64,000 nucleotides of DNA from assembly GCF_004114955.1 (NCBI RefSeq), contig NZ_CP030053.1, positions 248,001-312,000 of the forward strand. The letters run 5' to 3'. Below are positions 49,466 through 59,003 of the stretch, piece by piece. The stretch is from Bradyrhizobium guangzhouense (lineage in GTDB: Bacteria > Pseudomonadota > Alphaproteobacteria > Rhizobiales > Xanthobacteraceae). Made by a program: the position numbers and the translations under genes. The notes beneath the pieces are model-generated. The model was not told the origin of the DNA. It saw only the letters and a list, made by a program, of their open reading frames with translations, and did no database searches. Within the stretch, counting starts at the first letter, position 1, and every line of letters begins with the position of its first letter.

Positions 49466-50143
49466 TCACTGCAACGGCGGGTCGCCGCTGGTGCGTTTCT
49501 TGGCGAGGTCCATCTCGGTCACCGCGATCAGGATCTCGGCACGGGTCTTCAGGTCGGGCGCTTCCAGCATCGCCTGCTTCTCTGCGGGGCCATAGGGCGA
49601 CATCATCGCCAGCGCATTGACCAGGGCCTCGTTGGGTGCGCTCTCGACGCCCTCCCAGTCGACCTTGAGATTGTTGGCTTTCAGAAAATCCGCCAGCGCC
49701 ACCAACAGCGCCTCGCGGTTGACTGCCTCCTCGCCGAGGCGCGCCTTGAAATCGTCGGCGAAGGCGAAGAAATCGACCTTGCACTGCCGGTAGGCGGTCA
49801 GGACGTCGAGCTCCTCGATCACCTTGAAGCGGGCAACGCCCGTCAGCTCGAGGATGTAGCGGCCGTCGCCGGATTCGGCGAGCTGGGTGATGCGGCCGAC
49901 GCAGCCGACGCTGAACAGCGCCGGCTTGTCGGAATTTTTCGGCGAATGCGCCACGTCGGGCTGGATCATGCCGATCAGGCGGTGCCCGTCGCGGAAGCTG
50001 TCGTCGACCATCGCCAGATAACGCGGCTCGAAGATGTTGAGCGGCATCTGGCCGCGCGGCAGCAGCAGCGCGCCCGGCAGCGGAAACACCGGAATGATTT
50101 CCGGAAGGTCGGCGGGGCCGCGATATTCGATGTTGATCGGCAT
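49466..50143 (-). CDS. LON N-terminal-domain protein
   Basis: A 225-residue protein made up of the LON substrate-binding (LonN/ASCH-like) domain without the ATPase/protease part: IPVFPLPGALLLPRGQMPLNIFEPRYLAMV and CVGRITQ. The start at 50143 (MPINIEYRG) is chosen; the frame to 50290 overlaps the upstream thioredoxin gene. It is the second gene of a pair with the thioredoxin protein, 32 bases apart. Confidence 0.9.
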   Translation of the reverse strand: MPINIEYRGPADLPEIIPVFPLPGALLLPRGQMPLNIFEPRYLAMVDDSFRDGHRLIGMIQPDVAHSPKNSDKPALFSVGCVGRITQLAESGDGRYILELTGVARFKVIEELDVLTAYRQCKVDFFAFADDFKARLGEEAVNREALLVALADFLKANNLKVDWEGVESAPNEALVNALAMMSPYGPAEKQAMLEAPDLKTRAEILIAVTEMDLAKKRTSGDPPLQ

Positions 50144-50175
50144 CTCAGTCCCCGCGTCGATTTTGCGACCTGCGC

Positions 50176-51096
50176 TTACGAAAACAGGATCGTCGACAAG
50201 CGCTTGCGTCCCTCGACGGTGGCCTCGTCCGCACCGCCCCAGGCCTCGAAGAACTGCACAAGCTGCTTGCGGGCGCCGTCGTCGTTCCACTTGCGATCGC
50301 GCTTGACGATCGCGAGCAGCTGCTCGGTGGCGGCGGCCCGGTCGCCCTTTGCGTTCAGCGCGGTGGCAAGGTCGAAGCGGGCCTGATGATCGAGCGGGTT
50401 TGCGGCGACTTTCTGTTCCAGTTCAGCGATCGGCCCGAGCTGCTCCGCCTGTTCGGCGAGATCGATCGCCGTCTGCACCGCCTTCACTAGGGGATCGTTG
50501 CGCTTGGATTCCGGCACCATGGCCAGCGTCTGCTTGGCCTGCTCCATCGCGCCCGAAATGGCATAGCATTTGGCAAGGCCTGCAAGCGCGGGGATATTGG
50601 TCGAATCATACTGCAGCACTTCGGCGTAGATCTGTGCGGCGGCCGCAGTGTCGCCCTCGGCGAGAACGGCCTCCGCCTCCTGCAGGATCTCGGCGATGTT
50701 GGGCTCGCCCGGCGCAGTGACGCCCTTGGTCAGCTTCTCGATGAAGGCGTTGACCTGGCTCTCAGGCACCGCGCCCATGAAGCCGTCCGCGGGCTGGCCG
50801 TTGACGAAGGCGATCACGGCTGGGATCGACTGGATGCCCATCTGGCCCGGGATCGCCGGATGCTGGTCGATGTTCATCTTGACCAGCTTGACCTTGCCCT
50901 TGGCCGCCTTGACCGCCTTTTCCAGCACGGGGGTGAGCTGCTTGCAGGGGCCGCACCATTCCGCCCAGAAGTCGATCAGCACCGGCTGGCGCTTCGATTC
51001 CTCGATGACGTCCTTCACGAAGGTCTGGGTGGTGGTGTCCTTGATCAGATCGGCCGCAGCCGGGCCCGCTCCGTTACCCTGGTCGATGATCGTCAC
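50176..51096 (-). CDS. Thioredoxin-TPR fusion protein, CnoX-like
   Basis: A 306-residue protein with an N-terminal thioredoxin fold (WCGPC at 47-51, full active site) and a C-terminal TPR array. In Escherichia coli CnoX the motif is degraded to SQHC; the intact CGPC here fits the alphaproteobacterial form, which may be redox-active. The family holds chaperone clients until the folding machinery takes them. It is co-transcribed with the LonN gene. Confidence 0.92.
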   Translation of the reverse strand: MTIIDQGNGAGPAAADLIKDTTTQTFVKDVIEESKRQPVLIDFWAEWCGPCKQLTPVLEKAVKAAKGKVKLVKMNIDQHPAIPGQMGIQSIPAVIAFVNGQPADGFMGAVPESQVNAFIEKLTKGVTAPGEPNIAEILQEAEAVLAEGDTAAAAQIYAEVLQYDSTNIPALAGLAKCYAISGAMEQAKQTLAMVPESKRNDPLVKAVQTAIDLAEQAEQLGPIAELEQKVAANPLDHQARFDLATALNAKGDRAAATEQLLAIVKRDRKWNDDGARKQLVQFFEAWGGADEATVEGRKRLSTILFS

Positions 51097-51370
51097 GGGA
51101 TCCCCTCGTCAGATGTCTGGAATGGCGGCTCTTTAGCACGTCGCCATCGCATATGCTTCGTTTCAGGCCCTAAAATTGGGCCGGGGCGGCCGAATTTCAA
51201 TCCATCGCAGCCGATTCGGCAGTTCCGGGCCAGTTTCGGTCGATTTGGCCGCTTCAGGGCTCATATTGGGGCTCGGAATGCGCATCTACGCTGCCGGTAG
51301 CTGTTGCATTCGCCTCGCGCTTTTGGCATACGACAGCCGTTGCCGGCGCGTCATGCGACCGACACAGGAT

Positions 51371-51445
<75 letters not shown>

Positions 51446-51818
51446 ATTTTTCCCAGAGCATCCAGCCAAATCAGGTCGGGCCGTGGTTTCCCACGCCGCT
51501 GGCGGCTGGCTTGGGTCTCACATGACAATCTGGTCACTGGCAGTGCCGGCCACTATTGGGCTCGGGCTGTTCTCATTTGGCGTTTTTCGTGCGCTTTTGG
51601 CAGCCTCTAATCAAGAACGTCCCACCTGTTCCAACGCCTGATTCAGATGAATGCTTTTGTTGTCGGCTTCGGCCTTCCAGAAGACCCTGTTCGTTGGAAA
51701 AGGTGGAAGAGATTTTGAGGGCTTTTCAGAGGCTTACAGGCTCGTGGAGGCCGTTTGGAAGCCTGCAACTTAATGGATTTTCAGGCCTCGACGTACTATA
51801 TTTGGCGGAGGAGAATCC
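51446..51818. other. Gap after tRNA-Gly with duplicated gene fragment
   Basis: This 373-base gap is less GC-rich than its surroundings. It contains a 35-base stretch (51519-51553) that resembles the start of the SDR gene at 52859, and no convincing gene. The 103-residue frame at 51556-51867 looks random. Confidence 0.7.
51519..51553 (+). pseudogene. Fragment of an SDR gene start (decayed duplicate)
   Basis: CACATGACAATC-TGGTCAC-GGCAG-GCCGGCCAC matches 52856-52891 with one deleted base and two substitutions in about 36 bases. The fragment is directly repeated across the Fic segment. It suggests insertion or recombination at the 5' end of the gene. Confidence 0.75.
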
Positions 51819-52073
51819 ATGTCCGCCCAACGTTCCGCGACCAAGCCCCATTACACCGCTGGCGTAATCCAGCGGCTGGCGACCGCCAACAACGTAGCGG
51901 TGGTCGTGACCTCGAACGATGTCTTTGCACAGCACGTGACACGGCTTTCCGGCGATGACGTGAATTTCGATCCCATCGAGAACACGATCGTCGCGCTTCA
52001 GCGCGCCGGGATTTTGGACCGCGTTCAGGCCGTGCGCCTTCAGGCCCGCTATCTACGCGAAAGCCGTCCGTGA
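51819..52073 (+). CDS. Probable antitoxin-like small protein upstream of Fic
   Basis: An 84-residue protein of the VbhA/FicA-like position and size. The inhibitory motif (S/T)xxxE(G/N) is nearly present as FDPIEN (residues 50-55): the Glu54-Asn55 match, but Phe replaces the Ser/Thr. Its stop overlaps the GTG of fic in GTGA (52070-52073), so translation is coupled, as usual for toxin-antitoxin pairs. The neutralising role is an inference. Confidence 0.7.
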   Translation: MSAQRSATKPHYTAGVIQRLATANNVAVVVTSNDVFAQHVTRLSGDDVNFDPIENTIVALQRAGILDRVQAVRLQARYLRESRP

Positions 52074-52807
52074 CGTTTGATCCGTTCGGGGATTTTGCGA
52101 CGCGCGGCTATTTGCGCAACGTCGCAAAAGCCAAGGATCCCGCGATCGTTCATCGCCTCCTGCACAATTCTTTCCTGACCGGCATCGACGCGGCATTGGA
52201 ACACCTCAAGGCGCGGCCTTCCTTAGGCTACACCGACGTCCTGCAAACGCACAAAACGCTTTTCGAAGGTGTGTTCCCGTGGGCTGGAGAGGATCGCCTC
52301 GCGAACGCATCCCATATCTTCGTGAAGAAGGATTCCGTGATCTTCGCCCACCCCAATGACATTCGCAAAGCGATCGACTACGCGCTGGAAAGGGGACAAG
52401 ACAAGGCGTTCATGGTCGAGAAGCCCGGCGAGGTCATGGGTTATCTCGCTTACGGTCATCCGTTCCTCGACGGCAATGGCCGTACCATCATGCTGATCCA
52501 TGCGGAGCTCGCGCGCCGCGCCGGCATCGGCATCGCCTGGGTCGCGACGGATAAGGACAAATACCTCGCTGCTTTGACGGAGGAGCTCGAAGAACCGGGC
52601 AAGGGCAAGCTGGATGCTTATCTGAAGCCGTTCATCCGCAAGGGCTCGGAGAAAAACACCGCCGATGCGATCAAGGCCGCGCCGGGGCTGGACGGCGGCA
52701 ATGCGGACACGGTCGCGGGCGAGACGAACAATCCCACGCTCAAGGCGCAATACGAAGCTCAAGAGGTCAAGCGTAAGGGCGAGCAAGGTGCTGGGCAAAA
52801 CGAATAA
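52070..52807 (+). CDS. Fic-domain protein with altered Fic motif
   Basis: A 245-residue Fic protein (probable nucleotidyltransferase toxin). The motif HPFLDGNGR is at residues 130-138; canonical HPFx(D/E)GNGRxxR would have Arg at residue 141, but here it is Met (RTIM). This second Arg normally orients ATP phosphates and contacts the antitoxin's Glu. The start is a GTG overlapping the antitoxin-like gene. The C-terminal 50 residues look disordered and charged. GC content is visibly lower than the neighbourhood in the preceding gap. Confidence 0.88.
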   Translation: MTFDPFGDFATRGYLRNVAKAKDPAIVHRLLHNSFLTGIDAALEHLKARPSLGYTDVLQTHKTLFEGVFPWAGEDRLANASHIFVKKDSVIFAHPNDIRKAIDYALERGQDKAFMVEKPGEVMGYLAYGHPFLDGNGRTIMLIHAELARRAGIGIAWVATDKDKYLAALTEELEEPGKGKLDAYLKPFIRKGSEKNTADAIKAAPGLDGGNADTVAGETNNPTLKAQYEAQEVKRKGEQGAGQNE

Positions 52808-52858
52808 CGATACTGAACGGACGGTGGTTCTGTTGTTGTCGGGTTCACTCGATCCCAC

Positions 52859-53845
52859 ATGACAATCCTGGTCACCGGCAGCGCCGGCCACCTCGGAGAG
52901 GCCATTCTCCGGACGCTCCGGCGCCGCGGGTCGCCGGCGCGCGGGCTAGATCTGAAGGCGTCGCCCTTCACCGATGCCGTTGGCTCGATCGTCGATCACA
53001 CCTTCGTCCGGGCGCAGATGGACGGCGTCACCGCCGTGATCCACACGGCGACGCTGCACAAGCCGCATGTGGCGACCCATTCCAAGCAGGCGTTTGTCGA
53101 CACCAACGTCACCGGGACACTCAATCTGCTCGAGGCGGCCCTGGCGGCCGGCGTGAAGAGTTTTGTCTTCACCAGCACCACCAGCGCGTTCGGCGCGCAG
53201 CTCCGGCCCGAGGCCGGGCAGGCGGCGGTGTGGGTGACCGAAGAGCTGGCGTCGGTGCCGAAGAACATCTACGGCGCGACAAAGCTGATGGCGGAAAATC
53301 TGTGCGAGCTGTTCTTTCGCGAGAGGGGCCTGCCGGTCGTCATCTTGCGGACCTCGCGGTTTTTTCCGGAGGACGACGATGATGCCGCAACGCGCTCGGC
53401 CTATTCGTTGGACAACGCGCAGGCCAACGAGCTGCTCTATCGACGGCTGGATATAGCCGACGCGGTGAGCGCCCATCTGCTCGCCGTCGCGCGCGCGGGC
53501 GAGATCGGTTTCGGCCGCTACATCGTCTCCGCGACCAGTCCGTTCGCGCAGCATCACCTCGCGGCGCTCGCCCGTGACGCCACCGCTGTCGTGTGCGAGC
53601 TCTATCCGGATTGCGCACAGCTCTATGCTACGCGTGGCTGGCGGCTCTTCCCCGAGATCGACCGCGTCTATGTCAACGAGCGCGCGCGGCGCGAGCTCGG
53701 ATGGCACCCGGAATTCGATTTCGATGATGTGCTGCGCAGCCTGCGTGCAGGCCTCGATTTTCGCAGCGCCCTGGCGCGCGAGGTGGGATCGAAGGGCTAT
53801 CACGATGCGCAATTTGATGACGGGCCGTATCCCGTCGCCACGTAA
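52859..53845 (+). CDS. NAD-dependent epimerase/dehydratase (extended SDR)
   Basis: A 328-residue extended SDR. The Rossmann motif VTGSAGHLGEAIL is at residues 4-16 and YGATKLMAENL contains the catalytic Tyr-x3-Lys. The C-terminal region binds the substrate, probably a nucleotide sugar or similar; I cannot name it. The gene begins in the duplicated sequence also seen at 51519. The start is the ATG at 52859. Confidence 0.9.
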   Translation: MTILVTGSAGHLGEAILRTLRRRGSPARGLDLKASPFTDAVGSIVDHTFVRAQMDGVTAVIHTATLHKPHVATHSKQAFVDTNVTGTLNLLEAALAAGVKSFVFTSTTSAFGAQLRPEAGQAAVWVTEELASVPKNIYGATKLMAENLCELFFRERGLPVVILRTSRFFPEDDDDAATRSAYSLDNAQANELLYRRLDIADAVSAHLLAVARAGEIGFGRYIVSATSPFAQHHLAALARDATAVVCELYPDCAQLYATRGWRLFPEIDRVYVNERARRELGWHPEFDFDDVLRSLRAGLDFRSALAREVGSKGYHDAQFDDGPYPVAT

Positions 53846-53853
53846 CTCGACCG

Positions 53854-55104
53854 TTATTCCAGGCGGATCCGCACGCCGCCGGCTCCGTTCAGCAGACGTC
53901 GCAGATGATATCCGGCAAGATGATCGCCGGCATTGCTTGCCACCAGCGCTGCGAAAGCCGATACCGCATCCGCCTCCCGCGCTTCCAGCTTGGCATAGGC
54001 CTTAAGATAGCTGGCGGTGTTGTCGCTCTCGAAATCTGCCACCGACAAGGGTTCGAAACCCTGAATGGGTTCGCTCTTGCCGCGCAGCATCAATTGGCCG
54101 ATCGGCCGTCCCTGGAAGCGGTCCGCACGGCTGGCGACATCGCCGCTGACGCAAATCCTGGTTCCCAATATCTTGTTCGCGGCCTCCAGTCTCGCGACCG
54201 TGTTCATGGTATCCCCGTGAGCGGTGTAATCGAAAAACCTCGCCCCTCCGAAATTGCCCACCAGCGCCGTGCCCGCGTGCACCCCTATGCGGGTCGAGCC
54301 GAAATCGACGCCCTTCTGCTTCCAGCGCAATCTGAAATTCTCGGCCCAATTGTCGAGGGCATGTGCGCATGAAAGGGCACGCGTTGCATAGTCAGTCTGG
54401 TCGGCCGGCGCATTGAACAGGACCTGGATCGCGTCGCCGACCACCTTCGCAACCGTACCGTCATAGTCGAAGACGATCTCGGTCATGCCGAACATGTATT
54501 CGTTCAGCATGTCGCCCAGAATCGAGGGCGACATCTTCTCGACGAGTGAGAGAAAGCCGGTGATATCGGTAAAAAGGACGGCAATCTCCCGCGAGTGTAC
54601 GTCCATGCCGTCGCCTTCCGAACCCGAGGCAAGCCGCGCCGCAAGTTGCGGCGAGAAATAACGTGACAGAGAAGCGTGGGCGCGTTCGGCTTCCATCTGG
54701 CGCCTGCGAATGTCGCGCATCATGTTGACGTGACGCACCGTCCTCTTGAGCGTCAGCTCCAGATCTTCGAGGTCGATCGGCTTGGTCACGAAGTCGAACG
54801 CTCCCCGGTTCATTGCGCTGCGGATGTTCTCCATGTCTCCATAGGCCGAGACGATGATCGTGGACTTCATGTCGTCCGCCTGTTGTAGCTTCTGCAACGT
54901 GGACAAGCCGTCGAGACGAGGCATGTTCAGGTCGAGCAGCACGACCTCGATTTGCGGGTTCCCCTGGACGGACTGCAGCGCTTCCAGCCCGTCATGGGCG
55001 AACATGAAGCTGATTTGTCCTTCGCCAATCTGCCGCTCGAAATGCTGGAGGATGACCTCCTTCAGGTCGGGCTCATCATCGACAACAAGAACCGTTGCGG
55101 TCAT
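53854..55104 (-). CDS. Response regulator fused to class III adenylate/guanylate cyclase
   Basis: A 416-residue protein: receiver domain (about 1-125) with acidic DDE (9-11) and phospho-acceptor Asp58 in VVLLDLNMPRLDG, a coiled-coil linker (about 125-155), then a class III cyclase domain (about 170-355). Metal-binding Asp residues are in LFTDITGFLS and KVVGDAIQV, and the transition-state Asn/Arg in HGDTMNTVARLEAAN, so it looks active; base specificity is open. It lies 14 bases after its probable kinase. Confidence 0.92.
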   Translation of the reverse strand: MTATVLVVDDEPDLKEVILQHFERQIGEGQISFMFAHDGLEALQSVQGNPQIEVVLLDLNMPRLDGLSTLQKLQQADDMKSTIIVSAYGDMENIRSAMNRGAFDFVTKPIDLEDLELTLKRTVRHVNMMRDIRRRQMEAERAHASLSRYFSPQLAARLASGSEGDGMDVHSREIAVLFTDITGFLSLVEKMSPSILGDMLNEYMFGMTEIVFDYDGTVAKVVGDAIQVLFNAPADQTDYATRALSCAHALDNWAENFRLRWKQKGVDFGSTRIGVHAGTALVGNFGGARFFDYTAHGDTMNTVARLEAANKILGTRICVSGDVASRADRFQGRPIGQLMLRGKSEPIQGFEPLSVADFESDNTASYLKAYAKLEAREADAVSAFAALVASNAGDHLAGYHLRRLLNGAGGVRIRLE

Positions 55105-55118
55105 GGGCGTTTCCCAAG

Positions 55119-56882
55119 TTACTCGAACTTTCCGCGGGGCAAGCGCACGATGAACTCACAGAAGTCGCCCGGCGCCGTTTCGACGTTGATGGTGCCGCCA
55201 TGCTGCTTCACCACCACATCGTGAGAGATGGACAGACCGAGGCCCGTGCCTTCACCGGCGGGTTTGGTCGTGAAAAAGGGATCGAATATCTTGTCCCTGA
55301 TCAGCGGGGAAATGCCCTCGCCGTTGTCGCGGATGCGCACCTCGACAGCATCACCCAGATTGACGGTCTTGACCGTCAGTATCGGCTCGAATTCGGGTTT
55401 CGAACTGTCGGTCCGACGATGCGTCGCTGCGTAAAAGCCGTTTGCGATCAGGTTGAGAAAGACGCGGGAAATCTCTTGCGGGTAGAGTTCGACTTTCCCG
55501 GCTTGGCCGTCGAGTTCCCTCACCACTTTCACACTGAAGCCGGGCTGTTGAGCCCGCGCACCGTGAAACGCCAGATTGAGAGTTTCGTCCAAAAGGCAGT
55601 TTATCTCGACGGAGCGATGGTCGCCCGATCCGGAGCGCGAGTGCAGAAGCATGTTGTTGACGATGCTGTCTGCACGTTTGCCGTGCTGATTGATCTTGGC
55701 CAGATTTTTCTGAATGACCGTCGTGAGGCGGTTGATATCGCCCGCGGCTTTCGAAGTCGACGGGACCTCATCGAGCAGGGCCGCCAGCTCTGCGATCCGG
55801 TCGATCGACAAGCGGGCGAAATTGTTGACGAAGTTCAGGGGATTCTTGATTTCATGCGCGATGCCGGCGGTCAGTTGACCAAGGGATGCCAGCTTTTCGG
55901 CCTGGATCAGTCGATCTTGCGTGGCGCGCAGCTCTTCGAACGACTGGGACAGTTCCTGCGCCAGCTTCTTGTACTTCTCTTCGCTCCGGCGCAGGGCCTG
56001 TTCGGCGAGCACCTGGTCCGTGACGTCGGCGTGGGCGCCGACCAGGCGGATGGCCTTCCCGTTTTCGTCGCGCTCGATCTCTGTCTTTGCCAGGATCCAT
56101 CGCGTCTCGCCGTCACAGGGCCGAATGATCCTGTACTGTATTGAGTAGCCTGCGACGTTGCCGTTGACGGCATTGAGAAACGTCCCTTCGGCGCGGCGTC
56201 GATCCTCCGGGTGGATGCGCTTCACCCAATCATCGTGTGTTTCGGTCGCGGCCTCCGGCGGGAGGCCGTGGATCGCCAAATATTCGGGCGAGCGACGATT
56301 CCGGAAGCCGGCGGTGAGATTGACTTCCAGGCCACCGATCTTTCCGATCTGCTGAACGCGGGCCAATTCGGCTTCGCGCGCCAGCAGTGCAAGGGTCGCC
56401 CGATATTCCTGGGTCTCGTCGCGGCAGATCACCAGCACCCCCTGGACAACGCCTCTCTCCTCTATCGGGCTAAAGCTGTAGGTCCAGTATTGCTGCTGTG
56501 ATCCGGCCACGTCCGTCGGCATCAATTGATGCTCTCGCCAAACTCCCCCTCGGCCGCTCATGACATGTTCGACATCGGGACCAATGACTGCCCAGAGGTC
56601 TCGCCAATAGGATCGCCCGGATGTTCCGAGCGCCGGCTTCTTGAGCACGCCTGCCGCGATCTCGGAGAATGCGTCATTGTAGAACTGAACGAGGTCCGGT
56701 CCCCACCAGACCAGCATTGGATGATTTGTATTGAGCAGGACTCTTACAAAGATCCGGAGAGGTTCCGGCCAGCACTCGGGAGCGCCGAGCCGGGTCTTGG
56801 ACCAATCGAACTTACGCATGGCCGCGCCCATGTCCCCGCCATGGGAGAGACACGATTCCAGCAAGTCTCCTGAATCCGACAT
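55119..56882 (-). CDS. PAS-domain sensor histidine kinase
   Basis: A 587-residue cytoplasmic kinase without clear transmembrane helices. It has a PAS-like N-terminal domain (about 40-170), a second PAS (about 180-290), a coiled coil, then the HisKA H-box [14 protein letters not shown] with the phosphorylated His near residue 345, an N-box [11 protein letters not shown]1 DNGEGI and G2 GTGLGLSI. It lies 14 bases upstream of the regulator-cyclase and probably phosphorylates it. No ligand is evident. Confidence 0.92.
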   Translation of the reverse strand: MSDSGDLLESCLSHGGDMGAAMRKFDWSKTRLGAPECWPEPLRIFVRVLLNTNHPMLVWWGPDLVQFYNDAFSEIAAGVLKKPALGTSGRSYWRDLWAVIGPDVEHVMSGRGGVWREHQLMPTDVAGSQQQYWTYSFSPIEERGVVQGVLVICRDETQEYRATLALLAREAELARVQQIGKIGGLEVNLTAGFRNRRSPEYLAIHGLPPEAATETHDDWVKRIHPEDRRRAEGTFLNAVNGNVAGYSIQYRIIRPCDGETRWILAKTEIERDENGKAIRLVGAHADVTDQVLAEQALRRSEEKYKKLAQELSQSFEELRATQDRLIQAEKLASLGQLTAGIAHEIKNPLNFVNNFARLSIDRIAELAALLDEVPSTSKAAGDINRLTTVIQKNLAKINQHGKRADSIVNNMLLHSRSGSGDHRSVEINCLLDETLNLAFHGARAQQPGFSVKVVRELDGQAGKVELYPQEISRVFLNLIANGFYAATHRRTDSSKPEFEPILTVKTVNLGDAVEVRIRDNGEGISPLIRDKIFDPFFTTKPAGEGTGLGLSISHDVVVKQHGGTINVETAPGDFCEFIVRLPRGKFE

Positions 56883-57537
56883 TCTAATCGTCCAGGCAGA
56901 GAGCGAATTGAACCCCGCAATTCCAGTCGGTCGGGCACAACGAAAAGCAGTGCGCTGGCGTCAAGCTACTAAAACGCGAGTTTATTGAAAACTCTGAAAG
57001 TCAACGGATCCGTCGGATCGCTGATGGCGCGGTAGCCCGGTCCGGCCTCGTGCTCGCGTCGGCCGCCTAGATGCTAGCAGGGATCATCGGCCTCATGTGT
57101 GAACGGCTTCACTGCCAGGCGGCCGCATCCGGCTCGATGACTTGCGGCGTCGGCCCGCTCTCGACACGCCGAATCGGTCGGGGAACGCACCTGGAAGGCC
57201 GACGGTCCGGCGCACCGTTCGTCTCGGCCGTTCTACTGTGCATGGGGTTGTTTTCGCGCTTTTGTCCCGATGGGCTTCCTTCGCTGCTCGCAAATGAGGC
57301 GGCGCATCCCGATTCCGCGTTGCAGCGAGAACAATGTCGTCGCCGGCTGCCACGATGTGAGAACATCCGTCTCAATTTTGATTGAGCGCAACTGCCGCGC
57401 ACGCGACGTGCTTCTCACCGCCCGTAGATGTGCTAACCTTTTTATGTCTGCCTCTCTGGCAGACTCCGAACTTCGCCTACTCACACAGCAAAACAAAGAA
57501 TGTGCAGCCCCGACGGCTGCCTTAGGGGAGTGACGCG
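56883..57537. other. Long gap upstream of the sugar dehydrogenase gene
   Basis: About 655 bases with no gene that I trust. It holds a copy of the 26-base repeat (57233-57258), and two small hairpins, TCTGCC-TCTCT-GGCAGA near 57447 and GCAGCC-CCGAC-GGCTGC near 57504. Divergent promoters of the kinase and dehydrogenase genes should be here. Confidence 0.65.
57233..57258. repeat. 26-base repeat, copy 2
   Basis: Identical over 26 bases to 14719-14744, inside the kinase-dehydrogenase gap. The flanks differ. Confidence 0.85.
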
Positions 57538-58815
57538 ATGAAATCGATCATCCATCGATCCGTGTTGGCGCTTGCAGCGGTTGCCCTTCTTGCCGGGACC
57601 AGCGCTGTCAGTGCACAACAACAGCAGGACAAGAACCGGGCGCTCAAGAAGTACGAATCCGGCACCAAGGAATTCTGGACCCATCCGCCGGATGACTGGT
57701 TCCTCGGCGACGAGACCGAGGCGCAGAAGGGCCTTGCGCCGCCATCGGGTCCGCCGACCGGCGCCTCCGATGCCGAGCTCGCCAACATCATCAAGAAGGT
57801 GAAGCTGCCGGCGGGCTTCAAGATGGAGGTCTACGCCTCCGGCGTGCTGGCCGCGCGGCAGATGGCCTGGGGTGACAAGGGCACGCTGTTCGTCGGTTCG
57901 TTCGGCCTCGGCAACGTCTATGCCATCAAGGACAACAACGGAAAGAAGGAGGTCAAGACCATCCTCAAGGGGCTGAACATGCCCACGGGTCTCACCGTCA
58001 AGGATGGCGCGCTCTACGTCATCGCGGTCGACAAGCTGATCCGCTACGACGACATCGAAAACAAGCTCGACAATCCCGGCGAGGGCAAGGTCGTCTATGA
58101 CGACATGCCGTCCTACGCCGCGCATGGCTGGAAGTATATCGCTGTCGACAAGGACGGCTGGTTCTACATTCCGTTCGGACCGCCCTTCAACATCGGCATT
58201 CCCCCGACCAGCGTCTCGCAGATCCGCCGCGTCGATCCCAAGACCGGCAACGCGGAAATTTACGCGCTCGGTGTTCGCAACTCGGTCGGCGGCGACGTCG
58301 ATCCGCGCACCGGCAAGTACTGGTTCACCGAGAATGCCCGAGACTGGGTCAGCGATGATCTGCCCTCGGACAAGCTCAACATGATCAGCAAGCTTGGCGA
58401 GCATTTCGGCTATCCCTACTGCCACCAGGGCGATCTTCCGGATCCGAAGTTCGCCATGGGCCACAAATGCTCCGAGTTCACGCCGCCGGTGCTGAACCTC
58501 GGCGCTCACGTCGCTCCGCTCGGCATGAAGTTCTATACCGGCGACCAGTTTCCCGCCGAATACAAGAACAACATCCTGATCGCCGAGCACGGCTCCTGGA
58601 ATCGTCACAAGTACCAGGGCGCCCGCATCATGCGCGTGATCGTCGGGCCCGACGGCAAGAACCCTAAGCAGGAGGTGTTCGCCTCCGGCTGGATCGAGGG
58701 TGACCAGGGCTATCTCGGCCGTCCCGATGACATCGTTCTCGCCAAGGACGGCTCGATCCTCGTCGCCGACGACTGGGCCGGCGCGATCTACCGCATCAGC
58801 TACAGCAAGAAGTAG
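57538..58815 (+). CDS. Secreted PQQ-type sugar dehydrogenase (sorbosone/soluble glucose dehydrogenase-like)
   Basis: A 425-residue periplasmic protein with a signal peptide (HRSVLALAAVALLAGTSAVSA) and a six-bladed propeller related to PQQ-dependent soluble glucose dehydrogenase and L-sorbosone dehydrogenase. It has the GVRNSVGGDVDPRTGKYWFTENARD and LGRPDDIVLAKDGSILVADDWAGAIYRISY segments typical of the family. The substrate is unknown; PQQ dependence is inferred. A dihaem cytochrome c lies downstream and may accept electrons. The ATG follows GGGGAG. Confidence 0.88.
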   Translation: MKSIIHRSVLALAAVALLAGTSAVSAQQQQDKNRALKKYESGTKEFWTHPPDDWFLGDETEAQKGLAPPSGPPTGASDAELANIIKKVKLPAGFKMEVYASGVLAARQMAWGDKGTLFVGSFGLGNVYAIKDNNGKKEVKTILKGLNMPTGLTVKDGALYVIAVDKLIRYDDIENKLDNPGEGKVVYDDMPSYAAHGWKYIAVDKDGWFYIPFGPPFNIGIPPTSVSQIRRVDPKTGNAEIYALGVRNSVGGDVDPRTGKYWFTENARDWVSDDLPSDKLNMISKLGEHFGYPYCHQGDLPDPKFAMGHKCSEFTPPVLNLGAHVAPLGMKFYTGDQFPAEYKNNILIAEHGSWNRHKYQGARIMRVIVGPDGKNPKQEVFASGWIEGDQGYLGRPDDIVLAKDGSILVADDWAGAIYRISYSKK

Positions 58816-58829
58816 CCGGCATGACAGAG

Positions 58830-58864
58830 GAGGCTGCGGGCCCGCGAGGCGCCGCAGCCTCTTT
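58830..58864 (+). terminator. Intrinsic terminator after the sugar dehydrogenase
   Basis: Ten-base perfect arms (GAGGCTGCGG at 58830-58839 and its complement at 58852-58861) followed by TTT. It is about 15 bases after the stop. Confidence 0.88.
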
Positions 58865-58880
58865 CATTTGCAAGCCTCAC

Positions 58881-58979
58881 TGTCGTTCCGGATTGCGCGC
58901 CAGCGCAAGTCCGGAACCCATGACCCCGACCAGTGGTTATGGAGTCCAAGCTCGTGCTCCGCACGCCCTGGAATGACAA
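58881..58979. repeat. Palindromic repeat, family A
   Basis: TGTCGTTCCGG and GGAACCCATGACC at its 5' part, and CCTGGAATGACA at its 3' part. It lies between the terminator and the cytochrome c gene. Confidence 0.7.
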
Positions 58980-59003
58980 GTTTGTCAGATTGGAATTCCC
59001 GTC

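Noticed and set aside
51556..51867. 103-residue open frame after tRNA-Gly
   Set aside because: No recognisable domain, no ribosome site, and its start overlaps the decayed SDR fragment region; not called as a gene.
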